Position numbers and translations under genes: made by a program. Shown in pieces: positions 8,366-18,722 of a stretch of 62,503 nucleotides of DNA; position 1 is the first letter of the stretch; every line of letters begins with the position of its first letter. The stretch is from Chryseobacterium potabilaquae (GTDB taxonomy: Bacteria > Bacteroidota > Bacteroidia > Flavobacteriales > Weeksellaceae). The notes beneath the pieces were generated by a model. That model was not told the origin of the DNA. It made no database searches and saw nothing but the letters and a program-made list of their open reading frames with translations. The stretch covers positions 1 through 62,503 of the forward strand of contig NZ_CACVBR010000024.1 in NCBI RefSeq assembly GCF_902728265.1, given 5' to 3'.

Positions 8366-9615
8366 TGTTTTTTAGCCAACAAACCTGATTCTTTTCTTTC
8401 TTTTTTTAAATCTTCTAGAAACTCATCAAGTGTCTCTTGCTTTACATGTACCATTACCACAATCTTCCACCATTGAGGGTTATTATAATTGTCTGCAACC
8501 AAAAAATAACGTTTGGCCAATTCTTCAGAAACCTCATTAGCATCAATAGCAATAATATTCATATAAGGATTTCTATAATACTTTACTTCCATTATATCTA
8601 AAGCATTAGAAATATAGTTAGTACGTTCTACCAAATCATGTATGGACTCTGTCCAACCAACTGACCCATGGGTCATTAAAATCATCCAAATAGAAATAGC
8701 ATTCGCACCAGAACGACTCCCACAAAGAGTAAAGTCTGAACCATACACATAAGCTGCCTCAGGTGTTTGGACGTTTTCTATTAATCCTTTTCTACATAAA
8801 AAAATACCTGTACCATAGGGAGACTGCAACATTTTATGCCCATCAATCGTGATGGAGCTAATTTCAGGGTTTTGAAACGTCAAATCCTTGTTGGAAGATG
8901 AAAAAGGGTAAATAAAACCTCCAAAAGCAGCATCTACATGTACAAAATATTCCTTAAAATACTGTTTAGCAACTTCTAAAAAAGAATTTGGCTCATCCAC
9001 ACTGCCAAATATAGTGGTCCCCATAGACAAATGCACGACCAAATACTTAATTCCATCATCATGGGCAATTTTCAATTGAGTATGCAAGTCGTCAAGTAAA
9101 ATTTGTCTATCATCATGATTTACTTTAACAGCAATAGGTCGAATACCTAATAAATTAGCTCCTTTATAAACAGAGTAATGAGCATCTTCAGAAAAAACAA
9201 CCCCAATTTCAGAAAATTTTGCATTATTCTTCTGGACAAAATAGTTTCGGTACATCCATTGGGCTTGAATATTCGCTTCCGTCCCCCCCGGCGCCACATA
9301 GCCATCATACTGCAATTTGGGAGCTCCAAAAATCTCTTCAGCACAAATTCTTAAAAGGTCTAGTTCTAATTGTTGTGTCCCTAAAAAATATTTTTCTCCT
9401 TGATTATAAGTATGGCACCCAATATGGTTAGGATTATTCATTAAAACTGAAAGATAGGCAGCTTCCTTTAAAAAAGGAGAGTCATAAAATTGTTCTCGAT
9501 CCAAATAAGTACCCGGAAGCCCTAAAATAGGCTCGGTAGCGTAATTTAAATTTTTATTTAAAGCGTCAAATACTTTTTCTTTTACCGTTTCCGTTGATAG
9601 TTTCCCCCAATACAT
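8362..9615 (-). CDS. PLP-dependent decarboxylase (group II / tyrosine decarboxylase-like)
   Basis: 417 residues, fold-type I. Motifs are APGGTEANI (PLP phosphate binding), HYSVYKGANLLGI, HVDAAFGGF (Asp contacting the PLP nitrogen) and ITIDGHKMLQSPYGTG, in which K261 is the Schiff-base lysine. SITIDGHK and PYGTG are typical of glutamate/histidine/tyrosine decarboxylases and MfnA-like enzymes, so it probably makes an amine from an amino acid. The substrate cannot be read from sequence. No amino-acid antiporter lies next to it, so an acid-resistance role is not supported. Confidence 0.8.
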   Translation of the reverse strand: MYWGKLSTETVKEKVFDALNKNLNYATEPILGLPGTYLDREQFYDSPFLKEAAYLSVLMNNPNHIGCHTYNQGEKYFLGTQQLELDLLRICAEEIFGAPKLQYDGYVAPGGTEANIQAQWMYRNYFVQKNNAKFSEIGVVFSEDAHYSVYKGANLLGIRPIAVKVNHDDRQILLDDLHTQLKIAHDDGIKYLVVHLSMGTTIFGSVDEPNSFLEVAKQYFKEYFVHVDAAFGGFIYPFSSSNKDLTFQNPEISSITIDGHKMLQSPYGTGIFLCRKGLIENVQTPEAAYVYGSDFTLCGSRSGANAISIWMILMTHGSVGWTESIHDLVERTNYISNALDIMEVKYYRNPYMNIIAIDANEVSEELAKRYFLVADNYNNPQWWKIVVMVHVKQETLDEFLEDLKKERKESGLLAKKH

Positions 9616-9893
9616 TTTGCTTACATTTTATACATTATTATCTTACTCTAAAGACCTAGAATAGATTGGCAAATTTACATTTTTATTAGATAAAAGGCAT
9701 AACATAACATTAATCTAATTTACAAAATACTATAAGTAAATCAATTAAAAATCAAAATAATAAAACACTAAATAATATTTTCATCATTTATGTGGAAAAA
9801 AAATCAAATTAAATTATTCAATATGTAGTGATTTTAATTATATTAATGGCCGATTTTATATATATACAAAACACCAATAAACACATTAAATAA

Positions 9894-12329
9894 ATGAAAT
9901 TTAAATACATAACTATTGTTTTCTTAACAACGGCTCCAACTTACTACTCTCAAACCATAAAAGATTCCATACCAAAGGAAAAAAAAATAGAGGAAGTGGC
10001 TATTACAGGAAGCCGAAATAAGAAAAGAACTGTTATCGATACACCCGTACCCATTGATGTTATAGATATAAAGCAAGTCAGTCAATCCACAGGACAAGTA
10101 GAAGTTAATCAGTTATTACAATTTTCTGCTCCTTCTTTCAACTCCAATAAGCAATCCGGATCTGATGGAGCTGACGCAGTAGATCCGGCAACATTGAGAG
10201 GATTGGGACCAGATCAAACATTACTATTACTTAATGGAAAAAGATATCATCAATCTTCACTGATCAATTTATTTGGTACAAAAGGCAGAGGAAATACTGG
10301 ATCCGATATGAATACCATTCCAATAGGTGCAATAAAAAGAGTAGAAGTTCTGCGTGATGGGGCATCAGCTCAATATGGATCAGATGCTATTGCAGGGGTA
10401 ATCAATGTTGTTTTAAATGATCGAGATAAAGGTTTTGAAGGAAATGCCTTTTACGGAGCAAACCTTTTTAAAAGTCCGGGAAACCATGATATCATATCCG
10501 ATCACAAAATAGATGGAAATACTTTTGATTTTAATGGAAATCTAGGAACAAAAATTGGATCAAAAGGCGGTTTTGGAAATTTTACCATGGAATTTATAAA
10601 TAAAGATTATGCAATTAGAAATGCTAATCCTGAAATATATGATGCGCCTAGACAACGTTTTGGGGATGCTAAATCTCAAAATATTTATTTCTTTGGAAAC
10701 ATCGAAGTTCCTTTATCAGATAATCTAAAGTTCTATTCGCGTCAAGGGTTTTCAAACAGAAATACTCATGCTTATGCCTGGACAAGAAGTGCAAATGCAG
10801 ACGGAAATATTCCAGAAATTTACCCAAATGGCTTTAATCCTATTCAAAACACTCATATTACTGATTTCACTTTTGACAATGGTCTTAAATTTGAAGTATT
10901 AGAATGGGATGTAGATTTCTATAATGCTTTTGGAAGCAACCGTTTCACTTATGAAATAGAGAATACCCTCAATGCGACTTTAGGAATAAAATCTCCAACT
11001 CAATTTAATGCAGGTGGGCATTCTTTACTTCAGAATACCACCGGGATTAATGCTTCAAAACATTTTAATGTACTAGAAGGTCTTAATATTGCTTTTGGCT
11101 CCGAATTTAGATATGAAGATTTTAATATTATCAAAGGAGAACAGGCTTCCTATGCAATGTACGATATTAATGGAAACATTGTCACATCCAATACTGATCC
11201 TAGTTTACTCGTCACAAATCCCCTAACCGGAAATATCAGGCCTGGAGGATCTCAAGGATTTCCTGGATACTCTCAGGAGGTCAAAAAAAACCGAAATAAC
11301 TTTGCAGCCTATATCGATACAGAACTAGATATTACGAAAGCTTGGATGATAAGTATTGCAGGTAGATTTGAAAATTATAATGACTTTGGAAGTACCATAA
11401 ATGGTAAATTTGCTACACGTTATGCCTTTACAAAGCAATTGGCATTCAGAGGATCTTTTTCTACAGGTTTTAGAGCTCCATCTTTAGCTCAAAAATATTA
11501 TACTTTACAGTTTACGAATTTCCAAGGCGGCAATTTAGTTACCATTCAGCTTGCTCCCAATGATAGTAATCTGGCAAAAGACGTAGGTATTCCCCAATTA
11601 AAAGAGGAGACTTCATTAAATGGAAGTGCCGGATTCACCTTTAATACTGGGAAATTTACAGCGACTGTTGATGGATATTATATCCGAGTAAAAAACAGAA
11701 TTGTATTAACAGGAAATTTTTCAAAAGCAGATTTACCGGCTGATGTTCAGCAGGAATATCCTTATATTGATCAAGCTCAATTTTTCACCAATGCCATTGA
11801 TACAAGAACCAAAGGTGTTGATCTAATTTTAAGCTATGTAGAAAATATTGGATCGGGAAAACTCTCAACGACTTTAGCAGGAAACTACAATGAAATGGAA
11901 ATCACAGATGTTCATACTTCAGAAAAGCTATCAGGAAAAGAGGATATTTACTTAAGCCCTAGAGAAAGGAGTTTTATTCTCGCATCTGCCCCGAAGACAA
12001 AAATTAATGTAAACCTCAACTACAAAATCAATAAATTCAATGCTAATTTACAATTGGTTAGATTTGATAAATTAACATTAATAGGATACAACGGTCCAGA
12101 GGATTTTCAAGTATATAATCCAAAGGTCACAACAGATCTATCTTTTGGATATGACTTTTCTAAAAATCTCAGTTTAACCATTGGAAGCAAAAATATTTTC
12201 AACAGATATCCAACATTACAAAGAGACCAAGTCACTGCTGGCAATACAGAATCCGGAGGAATTTTTGATCCGGTTCAAATGGGCTTTGCCGGAAGACAAG
12301 CCTTTGCTAGATTCAATTTTAAATTTTAA
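9894..12329 (+). CDS. TonB-dependent receptor
   Basis: 811 residues. A signal peptide (about 1-19, ending YYSQ) is followed by a TonB-box region (KKIEEVAITGSRNKKR). The plug domain (about 40-160) contains TLRGLGPDQTLLLLNGKRYH and VEVLRDGASAQYGSDAIAGVINVV. A 22-strand barrel follows, ending in aromatic Phe (RFNFKF) for BAM recognition. It lacks the N-terminal carboxypeptidase-like domain of SusC proteins and no SusD is present, so it more likely takes up a small molecule (metal complex, vitamin) than a glycan. About 280 nt of AT-rich sequence precedes it with no clear regulatory site. Confidence 0.9.
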   Translation: MKFKYITIVFLTTAPTYYSQTIKDSIPKEKKIEEVAITGSRNKKRTVIDTPVPIDVIDIKQVSQSTGQVEVNQLLQFSAPSFNSNKQSGSDGADAVDPATLRGLGPDQTLLLLNGKRYHQSSLINLFGTKGRGNTGSDMNTIPIGAIKRVEVLRDGASAQYGSDAIAGVINVVLNDRDKGFEGNAFYGANLFKSPGNHDIISDHKIDGNTFDFNGNLGTKIGSKGGFGNFTMEFINKDYAIRNANPEIYDAPRQRFGDAKSQNIYFFGNIEVPLSDNLKFYSRQGFSNRNTHAYAWTRSANADGNIPEIYPNGFNPIQNTHITDFTFDNGLKFEVLEWDVDFYNAFGSNRFTYEIENTLNATLGIKSPTQFNAGGHSLLQNTTGINASKHFNVLEGLNIAFGSEFRYEDFNIIKGEQASYAMYDINGNIVTSNTDPSLLVTNPLTGNIRPGGSQGFPGYSQEVKKNRNNFAAYIDTELDITKAWMISIAGRFENYNDFGSTINGKFATRYAFTKQLAFRGSFSTGFRAPSLAQKYYTLQFTNFQGGNLVTIQLAPNDSNLAKDVGIPQLKEETSLNGSAGFTFNTGKFTATVDGYYIRVKNRIVLTGNFSKADLPADVQQEYPYIDQAQFFTNAIDTRTKGVDLILSYVENIGSGKLSTTLAGNYNEMEITDVHTSEKLSGKEDIYLSPRERSFILASAPKTKINVNLNYKINKFNANLQLVRFDKLTLIGYNGPEDFQVYNPKVTTDLSFGYDFSKNLSLTIGSKNIFNRYPTLQRDQVTAGNTESGGIFDPVQMGFAGRQAFARFNFKF

Positions 12330-12337
12330 TATATTTT

Positions 12338-12374
12338 TCAAAGGCTATCGAATTTAATAGCCTTTGATCTTTTA
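12338..12374 (+). terminator. Terminator after the TonB-dependent receptor
   Basis: An 11-bp perfect stem (12338-12348 with 12357-12367), 8-nt loop, then a T-rich tract. It lies between two convergent genes, but the T-run is good only on the plus strand. Confidence 0.75.
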
Positions 12375-13579
12375 TTTTTTTGAAATTTTATACAACTTTC
12401 CGCTATCTGTAACTGCATATAGATTTCCATCTATGCCGTCCAATACATCTCTGAACCTTTCTTTTTGATCTTCCAAAAGACGCTCCTCCCCAATTACTTT
12501 GTTATCTTTCATCACAATCCTATTGATATGCTCTCCACTCAGGCATCCTATCATTAAATTCCCCTTCCATTCATCCATACTTCCTGTATAAAAAGTAATT
12601 CCACTTGGAGAAATTACCGGATCCCAATAATAAACAGGTTGCTCAGTTCCTTCCTTTTGGGTAATCCCCTTTCCTACTTTCTCTCCAGAATATTCAATTC
12701 CATCCCCCAACCATAGTTTTTACCAGCTTGGATTAGGTTAATTTCATCTCCTCCTCTGGGTCCCATTTCTACATCCCAAATATTCCCACTAGGATCAATT
12801 GCCAATCCTTGAGGATTTCTTATTCCATAAGCATAAATCTCAGGTTTATAATTATTTTTACCAATAAAAGGATTACCAATTGCAGGTCTCCCCTCTTTCG
12901 TAATTTTGAGAATCTTTCCTAAATAATTATCTGTTTTTTGAGCAAATACTCTTGTTTCTTTATCGGATCTTTCTCCAGTACTCACAAATAAATTACCCTC
13001 TTTATCAAAAACAAGCCTACTCCCGTAATGCTTATCTCCATCATAAGAAGGTTCAGCTCTAAAAATCACCTTTAGCTCTGAAATATTTTTAAAATCAGAC
13101 GAGAGTTTTCCTTTTGCAACAGAGGTTAAATTCCCCTTCCCAAAAGGCTCAGAAAAACTAAAATAAATTATATTATTGACTTTAAAGTCTGGATCTAACG
13201 CTACATCGAGCATCCCCCCTTGACCTTTTGCATCCACTTTTGGAAATCCATCAATTTTAGATACCTGTTTTCCATCTGATGATACCACATTCATATACCC
13301 TCGTTTATCCGTAATCAAAAATTGGCCTTTCGGCAAATTGACAATACCCCATGGCTTTCCTAAATTATTACTTAAGACTTCCACCTTATACGGGGTAGAT
13401 GTTTTCACCGCTTTAATTCTTGTTTGCCCCTTGAAAGCAGGTTTATAATCACTATTGGGATTTTCTGTTTCCACACTTTCATCTGATCTCAATTTTTGAG
13501 CCTGTGCATTATTCTTATCACATGAGCTTATAATTAAAAAAATAATGAGAGAAGAAGCATAAAAATGGTTGAATTTCAT
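12372..13579 (-). pseudogene. PQQ-dependent sugar dehydrogenase (YliI/Asd-like), frameshifted
   Basis: The N-terminal part (13579 to about 12700) is a lipoprotein (MKFNHFYASSLIIFLIISSC) and a beta-propeller start with GKPWGIVNLPKG, GGMLDVALDP, STGERSD, YAYGIRNPQGLA and EMGPRGGDEINLI. It then leaves frame after KNYGW and stops at 12674. The C-terminal part continues in another frame with GIEYSGEKVGKG, GTEQPVYYWDP and RDVLDGIDGNLYAVTDSGKLYK, ending at 12372. Joined, they give a full propeller of about 400 residues. The break is at 12702-12706, where family members have about five residues between W and the G-I-x-Y-S-G motif and only 5 nt remain. Either a real inactivating deletion or an assembly error. 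Confidence 0.85.
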
Positions 13580-13761
13580 AGTTATTTAATTAGTAATTTA
13601 AAAATGAATGGAAAAATAATGCCATAAAATGGCTCTTTACCCTCCCTTATCACTAATTAACAGAAATCATTTCAAATTTCTTAAAGTTAAAAGAAATAGG
13701 CATACAAAAAAGCATTTAGAATATTTACATGGAGAGATCTTAAGGGACTCTTTTTATTTTG

Positions 13762-13769
13762 TAAATTTG
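13762..13769 (+). promoter_or_regulatory. -7 promoter element of uvrB
   Basis: TAAATTTG, an exact TAnnTTTG match, with only four bases between it and the uvrB ATG. Predicted transcription start falls on or beside the start codon. Confidence 0.5.
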
Positions 13770-13773
13770 ATAT

Positions 13774-15765
13774 ATGAATTTCAAACTTCAATCAGAATAC
13801 AAACCTACCGGAGATCAACCTCAAGCCATCGAAAAACTTACCGAAGGACTTGAGATCGGCGAAAAGTATCAAACATTACTTGGAGTTACAGGATCAGGAA
13901 AAACATTTACAGTAGCCAATGTTGTTCAAAATGTACAAAAACCCACACTCGTTTTAGCACACAACAAAACACTAGCAGCTCAACTATTTATGGAGTTCAA
14001 GGAATTTTTTCCTGAAAATGCAGTTGAATATTTTGTAAGCTATTACGATTACTATCAACCAGAAGCCTATATTGCTACTACGGGTACCTATATCGAAAAA
14101 GACCTCAGCATAAATGAAGAAGTAGAAAAACTTAGACTTTCTGCAACAGCAAGCCTACTTTCGGGAAGAAGAGATGTCATAATTGTCGCTTCCGTTTCCT
14201 GTATATATGGTATTGGAAATCCCTCAGAATTTCATAAATCACTTATTTCCATCGGAATTGGCGAAAAAATTACGAGAACAGCTTTACTTCATTCCTTAGT
14301 TAATGCCTTATATTCAAGAACGTTAAACGAGTTCCAAAGAGGAACATTCCGTGTAAAGGGAGATGTTATTGATGTATTTCCTGCTTATGCGGATAATGCT
14401 ATAAGGATCCAATTTTTTGGTGATGAGATTGAAAAAATTCAAAGCTTTGATCCTGTTACAGGAAATATCACTTCCAGTTTTGAACAAATCCAAATTTACC
14501 CTGCTAATCTCTTTGTAACCTCAAAAGAAACATTGAACGGAGCTATCAGAAGTATTCAGGACGATTTAGTAAAACAGGTTGATTTCTTCAATTCTATTGA
14601 AAAGCCTTTAGAAGCAAAAAGATTGCAAGAAAGAACAGAGCTTGACCTCGAAATGATTAAAGAATTAGGATACTGCTCTGGAATTGAAAATTATTCAAGA
14701 TATCTGGATGGAAGAGTACCCGGATCAAGACCCTTTTGCCTCATTGATTATTTTCCCAAAGATTTTTTAATGGTCATTGACGAGAGCCATGTTACTGTTC
14801 CCCAAGTTCATGCTATGTACGGAGGTGACCGAAGTAGAAAAGAATCTCTGGTTGAATATGGTTTTAGGCTCCCTGCTGCTATGGATAACAGGCCTTTGAA
14901 GTTTGAAGAGTTTGAAAATATACAAAACCAAGTAATATATGTTTCTGCAACTCCGGCAGATTATGAGTTGGAAAAGACAGGAGGAGCTTATATTGAACAA
15001 ATAATACGCCCTACAGGCCTATTAGATCCCATTATTGAAGTAAGACCCACATTGAATCAAATTGACGATCTCATGGAAGAAATTCAAAAGAGGTCGGACG
15101 TTGATGAAAGAGTTTTAGTCACTACATTGACAAAAAAGATGGCAGAAGAGTTGACCAAATATTTTACCAAATTCGGAATTAGAACTAGGTATATCCATTC
15201 AGATGTGGAAACATTAGAGCGTATCCAGATTATGCAAGATTTACGTCTAGGCCTTTTTGATGTGTTAATTGGGGTCAATCTATTGAGAGAGGGATTAGAC
15301 CTACCGGAGGTTTCCTTGGTTGCTATTTTAGATGCTGACAAAGAAGGTATGCTAAGAAGTAGGAGATCCATGATTCAGACTGTTGGACGTGCTGCAAGAA
15401 ATATTAATGGAAAAGCCATTCTGTATGCAGATAAAATTACAAAATCCATGCAAGCAACATTAGACGAAACAGAATATCGCCGTTCAAAACAAATGCAATA
15501 TAATGAAGAACACGGAAAAGTTCCTCAAGCGTTGAACAAAAAAATTTCTGAAAATTTAGTTGGAAGAAGCAAAGATTTCCCTGACGAAAAATATACCCAA
15601 AAAGAAATTTTACAGAAAGTAGCAGAAACCAAAGCCTCTTATAGCTCCGAAGATATCGATATAATTATATCCCAAAAGCAAAAAGAAATGGAAACAGCGG
15701 CTAAAAATCTTGATTTTATTAAAGCTGCTAAACTCAGAGACGAAATCGCGGCTTTAAAAGGATAA
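13774..15765 (+). CDS. uvrB: Excinuclease ABC subunit B
   Basis: 663 residues, normal for UvrB. Walker A GVTGSGKT is at 37-44, the beta-hairpin segment [11 protein letters not shown] follows at about 90-100, and then come the DESH box, RHIHSD-like helicase motif V/VI ([27 protein letters not shown]) and a C-terminal UVR domain (about 625-660, [20 protein letters not shown]) that contacts UvrC. It loads onto damaged DNA with UvrA and positions UvrC for dual incision in nucleotide-excision repair. It is monocistronic, with a strong terminator behind. No SOS box is recognisable, in keeping with the lack of a known LexA site in this group. Confidence 0.98.
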   Translation: MNFKLQSEYKPTGDQPQAIEKLTEGLEIGEKYQTLLGVTGSGKTFTVANVVQNVQKPTLVLAHNKTLAAQLFMEFKEFFPENAVEYFVSYYDYYQPEAYIATTGTYIEKDLSINEEVEKLRLSATASLLSGRRDVIIVASVSCIYGIGNPSEFHKSLISIGIGEKITRTALLHSLVNALYSRTLNEFQRGTFRVKGDVIDVFPAYADNAIRIQFFGDEIEKIQSFDPVTGNITSSFEQIQIYPANLFVTSKETLNGAIRSIQDDLVKQVDFFNSIEKPLEAKRLQERTELDLEMIKELGYCSGIENYSRYLDGRVPGSRPFCLIDYFPKDFLMVIDESHVTVPQVHAMYGGDRSRKESLVEYGFRLPAAMDNRPLKFEEFENIQNQVIYVSATPADYELEKTGGAYIEQIIRPTGLLDPIIEVRPTLNQIDDLMEEIQKRSDVDERVLVTTLTKKMAEELTKYFTKFGIRTRYIHSDVETLERIQIMQDLRLGLFDVLIGVNLLREGLDLPEVSLVAILDADKEGMLRSRRSMIQTVGRAARNINGKAILYADKITKSMQATLDETEYRRSKQMQYNEEHGKVPQALNKKISENLVGRSKDFPDEKYTQKEILQKVAETKASYSSEDIDIIISQKQKEMETAAKNLDFIKAAKLRDEIAALKG

Positions 15766-15781
15766 GATCCTTGGAAAAATA

Positions 15782-15815
15782 TTTCGGCGGCATTAAAATG
15801 CCGCCGAAAATTATT
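15782..15815 (+). terminator. GC-rich terminator after uvrB
   Basis: A 12-bp perfect stem (15782-15793 with 15798-15809) with a CGGCGGC core and 4-nt loop, then a T-rich tail. It is the strongest hairpin in the window and may also stop the convergent DUF3820 unit. Confidence 0.9.
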
Positions 15816-15816
15816 T

Positions 15817-16083
15817 TTAAAATTTATATGTTTTATTTTTTGGCTTTTCAAAACTTACTTGCCCTCCTCGAATGGGAATCAACAAATCCATTAATCCATT
15901 CAATTTGATTTCATAAATTGTTGAAAGCTGCATCCCAAGCTTTCCTTTAGGCATTCCTTTTCTATAAAACCACTCCAAGTAGCTAATGGGTAAATCTGCA
16001 AGGATTATCCCTTCATATTTTCCAAATGGCATCTTAACTATACAAATTTCTTTTAATATTTCTGGGTTTATTCCATCTTCCAT
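15817..16083 (-). CDS. DUF3820 family protein
   Basis: 88 residues. The MPFGKYEGIILADLPISYLEWF segment (residues about 17-40) is the DUF3820 signature (G-K-y-x-G-x-x-l-x-d-l-P-x-x-Y-L-x-W), sometimes labelled 'putative quorum-sensing-regulated virulence factor' on weak evidence. The protein is small and soluble. It is last of a minus-strand run behind the AI-2E transporter with a 6-nt gap, so likely co-transcribed. Function unknown. Confidence 0.8.
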   Translation of the reverse strand: MEDGINPEILKEICIVKMPFGKYEGIILADLPISYLEWFYRKGMPKGKLGMQLSTIYEIKLNGLMDLLIPIRGGQVSFEKPKNKTYKF

Positions 16084-16089
16084 TATATA

Positions 16090-17172
16090 CTAGTAAATTA
16101 ATTTATTCTCAACCTCATCAGCCTCATTAGCTAACTTTAAATCAGGGGGTACATCTTCATCCGCAAATTCATTTCTATATACCTGAATAAGAAGAAGCGT
16201 AAAAGAGATCATAATCGGTCCAAAAATCAATCCCATAAAACCAAATATATTCATTCCCATTATGATTCCAAAAACAGTATTTAAAGGATGTACATTTTCT
16301 AATTTTTTCAATAGTGTAAAACGTAGTAGATTATCTGTCAACCCCACAATAACAATACAATATGCAGCTAACCCTAATCCAGCTCCCGTATTACCTTCTG
16401 CAATCATAAAAATACAAACAGGGATATATACAATGGCGGCCCCTACTACGGGAACCATCGATGCTGCCGCTGTCAACGCAAATAGCAATACTGGACTTGG
16501 AGATCCAAAAATAAAATAACCAATAAGAGCAACAATTCCCTGTCCCAAGGCAACTACAGGAATCCCAATTGCATTGGCCATAATGAGCTTACGCATTTTT
16601 TCTCCTATTAATGATACATTGGATCTTTTTAGGGGTGCAGATGACACCAAAATACGTTCAAATAGTCTTGGTTTATCCAACATAAAATAAAGAATAAAAT
16701 ACATTGACATGATAACTGTAAGAGTATTAAATGTCCCACTAAGCGCTTTGGTTGAAAACTGTCCAACTGAGCTTTTAAGTTTATCCATATTTTCTTTACT
16801 CAAAATATCAAATCCCGTCTTGGAGTAAATATATGAATGTATTTTTTCTAGAAATATATTGAATTTAGCCATGTAAGCTTGGGCATTTCCAAGCTTTTCA
16901 ATAAGAAGGTCTCCAATAAAATAAATAGGTAAGATAAGAATGATCAAACTTGCAAGCATAAGTACCAATGAAGATAACCAAGGTTTCCATTTTTTTTGTT
17001 CCTGCAAATAAAAATTATACTTCCTACAAACCACATAAATAGTGATTGCGCCTAGCACTGAAGGTATAAAAAGAGCAAGATTAAAACATATTAATGCAGC
17101 CAGCACTAAAATAATAACAAATAATGAAACCTGTTTTATTTTTACATTGCTTATCTGTTGATCTTTATTCAT
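16090..17172 (-). CDS. AI-2E family transporter (TqsA/YdiK-like permease)
   Basis: 360 residues with about eight membrane segments. Two hydrophobic hairpins at the N-terminus and a conserved C-terminal block (GQGIVALIGYFIFGSPSP, AAASMVPVVGAAIVYIPV, IMGMNIFGFMGLIFGPIM) define the AI-2E_transport family. Members export various small molecules or ions; autoinducer-2 transport should not be assumed. It is separated from the next upstream gene by 2 nt, hence an operon with the adjacent membrane proteins. Confidence 0.88.
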   Translation of the reverse strand: MNKDQQISNVKIKQVSLFVIILVLAALICFNLALFIPSVLGAITIYVVCRKYNFYLQEQKKWKPWLSSLVLMLASLIILILPIYFIGDLLIEKLGNAQAYMAKFNIFLEKIHSYIYSKTGFDILSKENMDKLKSSVGQFSTKALSGTFNTLTVIMSMYFILYFMLDKPRLFERILVSSAPLKRSNVSLIGEKMRKLIMANAIGIPVVALGQGIVALIGYFIFGSPSPVLLFALTAAASMVPVVGAAIVYIPVCIFMIAEGNTGAGLGLAAYCIVIVGLTDNLLRFTLLKKLENVHPLNTVFGIIMGMNIFGFMGLIFGPIMISFTLLLIQVYRNEFADEDVPPDLKLANEADEVENKLIY

Positions 17173-17174
17173 TC

Positions 17175-17912
17175 TTATTTATCGTATGTTATTTGTCTTG
17201 GCTTACCCAAGAAGGCACAGTAGGCAGAATACATAACCACCATTATGAAAGGAGCCGTTAAAATAACTCCTATACCACAAAGTATAACCCCTGCAACTGA
17301 TATGACAAGTCCTAAAAAAGTAGTCCCAAAAAATATCCAATAATTCTCTTTCGCAATATTAAAGGATTTTCCCAATGCCTCAGTTGCAGATGCATTTTCA
17401 AAAAGCAAAATAGGATATCCTAATAAAAATAATGGATACACAAAAAAGAAAGGAATTACACAAATAAATGCAGAGATACTTGATATTATTCCTGAAATTA
17501 TACTGTATATTAAAATATTAACAAAATTTTGACGGTAGCCAATAAATAAGTCAGAAAATTCGATAGGATTCTTTGTGTTGTACTTATTCACCATATAGAT
17601 AAGCCCTACATATAATGGCGCCAATAGAACCCCCAATAAACTAGATAAAGTAATGTACATGGAAAAACCCGGAGCTCTCCAATAGCTAAAGCTAGAATAA
17701 TCACCTCCAGAGTCTCTCATTTCTTCAACCATAGCAGTAGAGTTAAAACCACTCACTGATTGAATAATAAAGCCACCGATGAGATATACTATCATCGCAA
17801 CAATAGCATAAAGAAATACGCCCTTATACATTTCAAACGCATGTGAAATGATTGATCCTGTACTCTTCTCTGGGACAGAACCTTGCTGATCAAATTCGTT
17901 AAATTCAGACAT
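17175..17912 (-). CDS. Polytopic membrane protein, paralogue 1
   Basis: 245 residues with five to six hydrophobic segments after a short polar N-terminus. It shares with the next gene a [S/G]DL-x-x-GY motif at mid-protein and a later P-[LI]-x-x-F-[ED]-N-x-x-x-x-E-A block, so the two are probably diverged duplicates. Chryseobacterium relatives are often mislabelled 'beta-carotene 15,15'-monooxygenase', and nothing in the sequence supports that. Role unknown; location inner membrane. Confidence 0.6.
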   Translation of the reverse strand: MSEFNEFDQQGSVPEKSTGSIISHAFEMYKGVFLYAIVAMIVYLIGGFIIQSVSGFNSTAMVEEMRDSGGDYSSFSYWRAPGFSMYITLSSLLGVLLAPLYVGLIYMVNKYNTKNPIEFSDLFIGYRQNFVNILIYSIISGIISSISAFICVIPFFFVYPLFLLGYPILLFENASATEALGKSFNIAKENYWIFFGTTFLGLVISVAGVILCGIGVILTAPFIMVVMYSAYCAFLGKPRQITYDK

Positions 17913-17985
17913 AGTTTAAATATTTAATGATTATATCAAATTTAACTTTTTTTAGCAAAAAAAACCATTAATATATCTAATTTTA

Positions 17986-18705
17986 TTATTTTTTCGAGAA
18001 AATAACTTTATATAAAGAATAAATCATAGCATTCCAAAAAGGAAATGTAAATAGCCCTCCAACTAAAAATATAATAAACCCTAAATATTTAAAAAAACAA
18101 GCCACAATAATACATACAAAAATTTCTATTGAAAAAAGCTTTAATGCCTTAAAATTTAAAGATATGGCTTCGAAAATTCTCTTATTATCAAAAAACATAA
18201 GTGGTGCCACGAGAATTGTTACTAAAGACCATAAAATAGCAAGTATAATAGTCTGAAATGTAAACAAAAAAATCATAATCCAAAACAAATAATACCCTAT
18301 ATATTTAAAGAAATTAAAACCATTATAACCCGCTAGTAAATCACCAAGTTCCAACTTTTCATTAAGATCAATTTTCTTATAAATCTGAAAAAATCCAAGA
18401 TTTAAAGGATACAAAAATGTGAGTATTCCTAAAAAAGCATAACTGAATTTTACCGAATTTTCAGTATTAGCCAATGCTGCTGCCTTTTCCTTATATGCTA
18501 TGGCACTCACTTTAAAAGCTTCTAGTAATTCTCTTTGCTGATCCCAAATTCCATATCTTTCAGCAAAGAAAAAAACGGCTGTAAAGAAAATCGAAAAATA
18601 TATTATAGAAAAGGCAAGTTGAAAAAACAACGTCCTATTCCAGTAAAAAAAAGCCTGCTTCAATATAAAATCTATTCCCGGTTTCTGCGGATATTTATTC
18701 TGCAT
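17986..18705 (-). CDS. Polytopic membrane protein, paralogue 2
   Basis: 239 residues, about six hydrophobic segments. A central LGDLLAGYNGFNFFKYIGYY and a later VAPLMFFDNKRIFEAISLN match the corresponding motifs of the downstream paralogue. It is the first gene of the minus-strand run leading to the AI-2E transporter and DUF3820. It is driven by one half of a divergent promoter shared with pabB. No function recognised. Confidence 0.6.
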   Translation of the reverse strand: MQNKYPQKPGIDFILKQAFFYWNRTLFFQLAFSIIYFSIFFTAVFFFAERYGIWDQQRELLEAFKVSAIAYKEKAAALANTENSVKFSYAFLGILTFLYPLNLGFFQIYKKIDLNEKLELGDLLAGYNGFNFFKYIGYYLFWIMIFLFTFQTIILAILWSLVTILVAPLMFFDNKRIFEAISLNFKALKLFSIEIFVCIIVACFFKYLGFIIFLVGGLFTFPFWNAMIYSLYKVIFSKK

Positions 18706-18722
18706 TTAAAAAAAATTTAGTG

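Noticed and set aside
5959..9615. Biosynthetic cluster formed by acyltransferase, MiaE, DUF502 and PLP decarboxylase
   Set aside because: MiaE and DUF502 are housekeeping, gaps and strand changes separate the rest, and no carrier, ligase or exporter is present.
13629..13853. Plus-strand open frame of 74 codons ahead of uvrB
   Set aside because: It overlaps the true uvrB start in another frame, has no recognisable features and covers the uvrB promoter.
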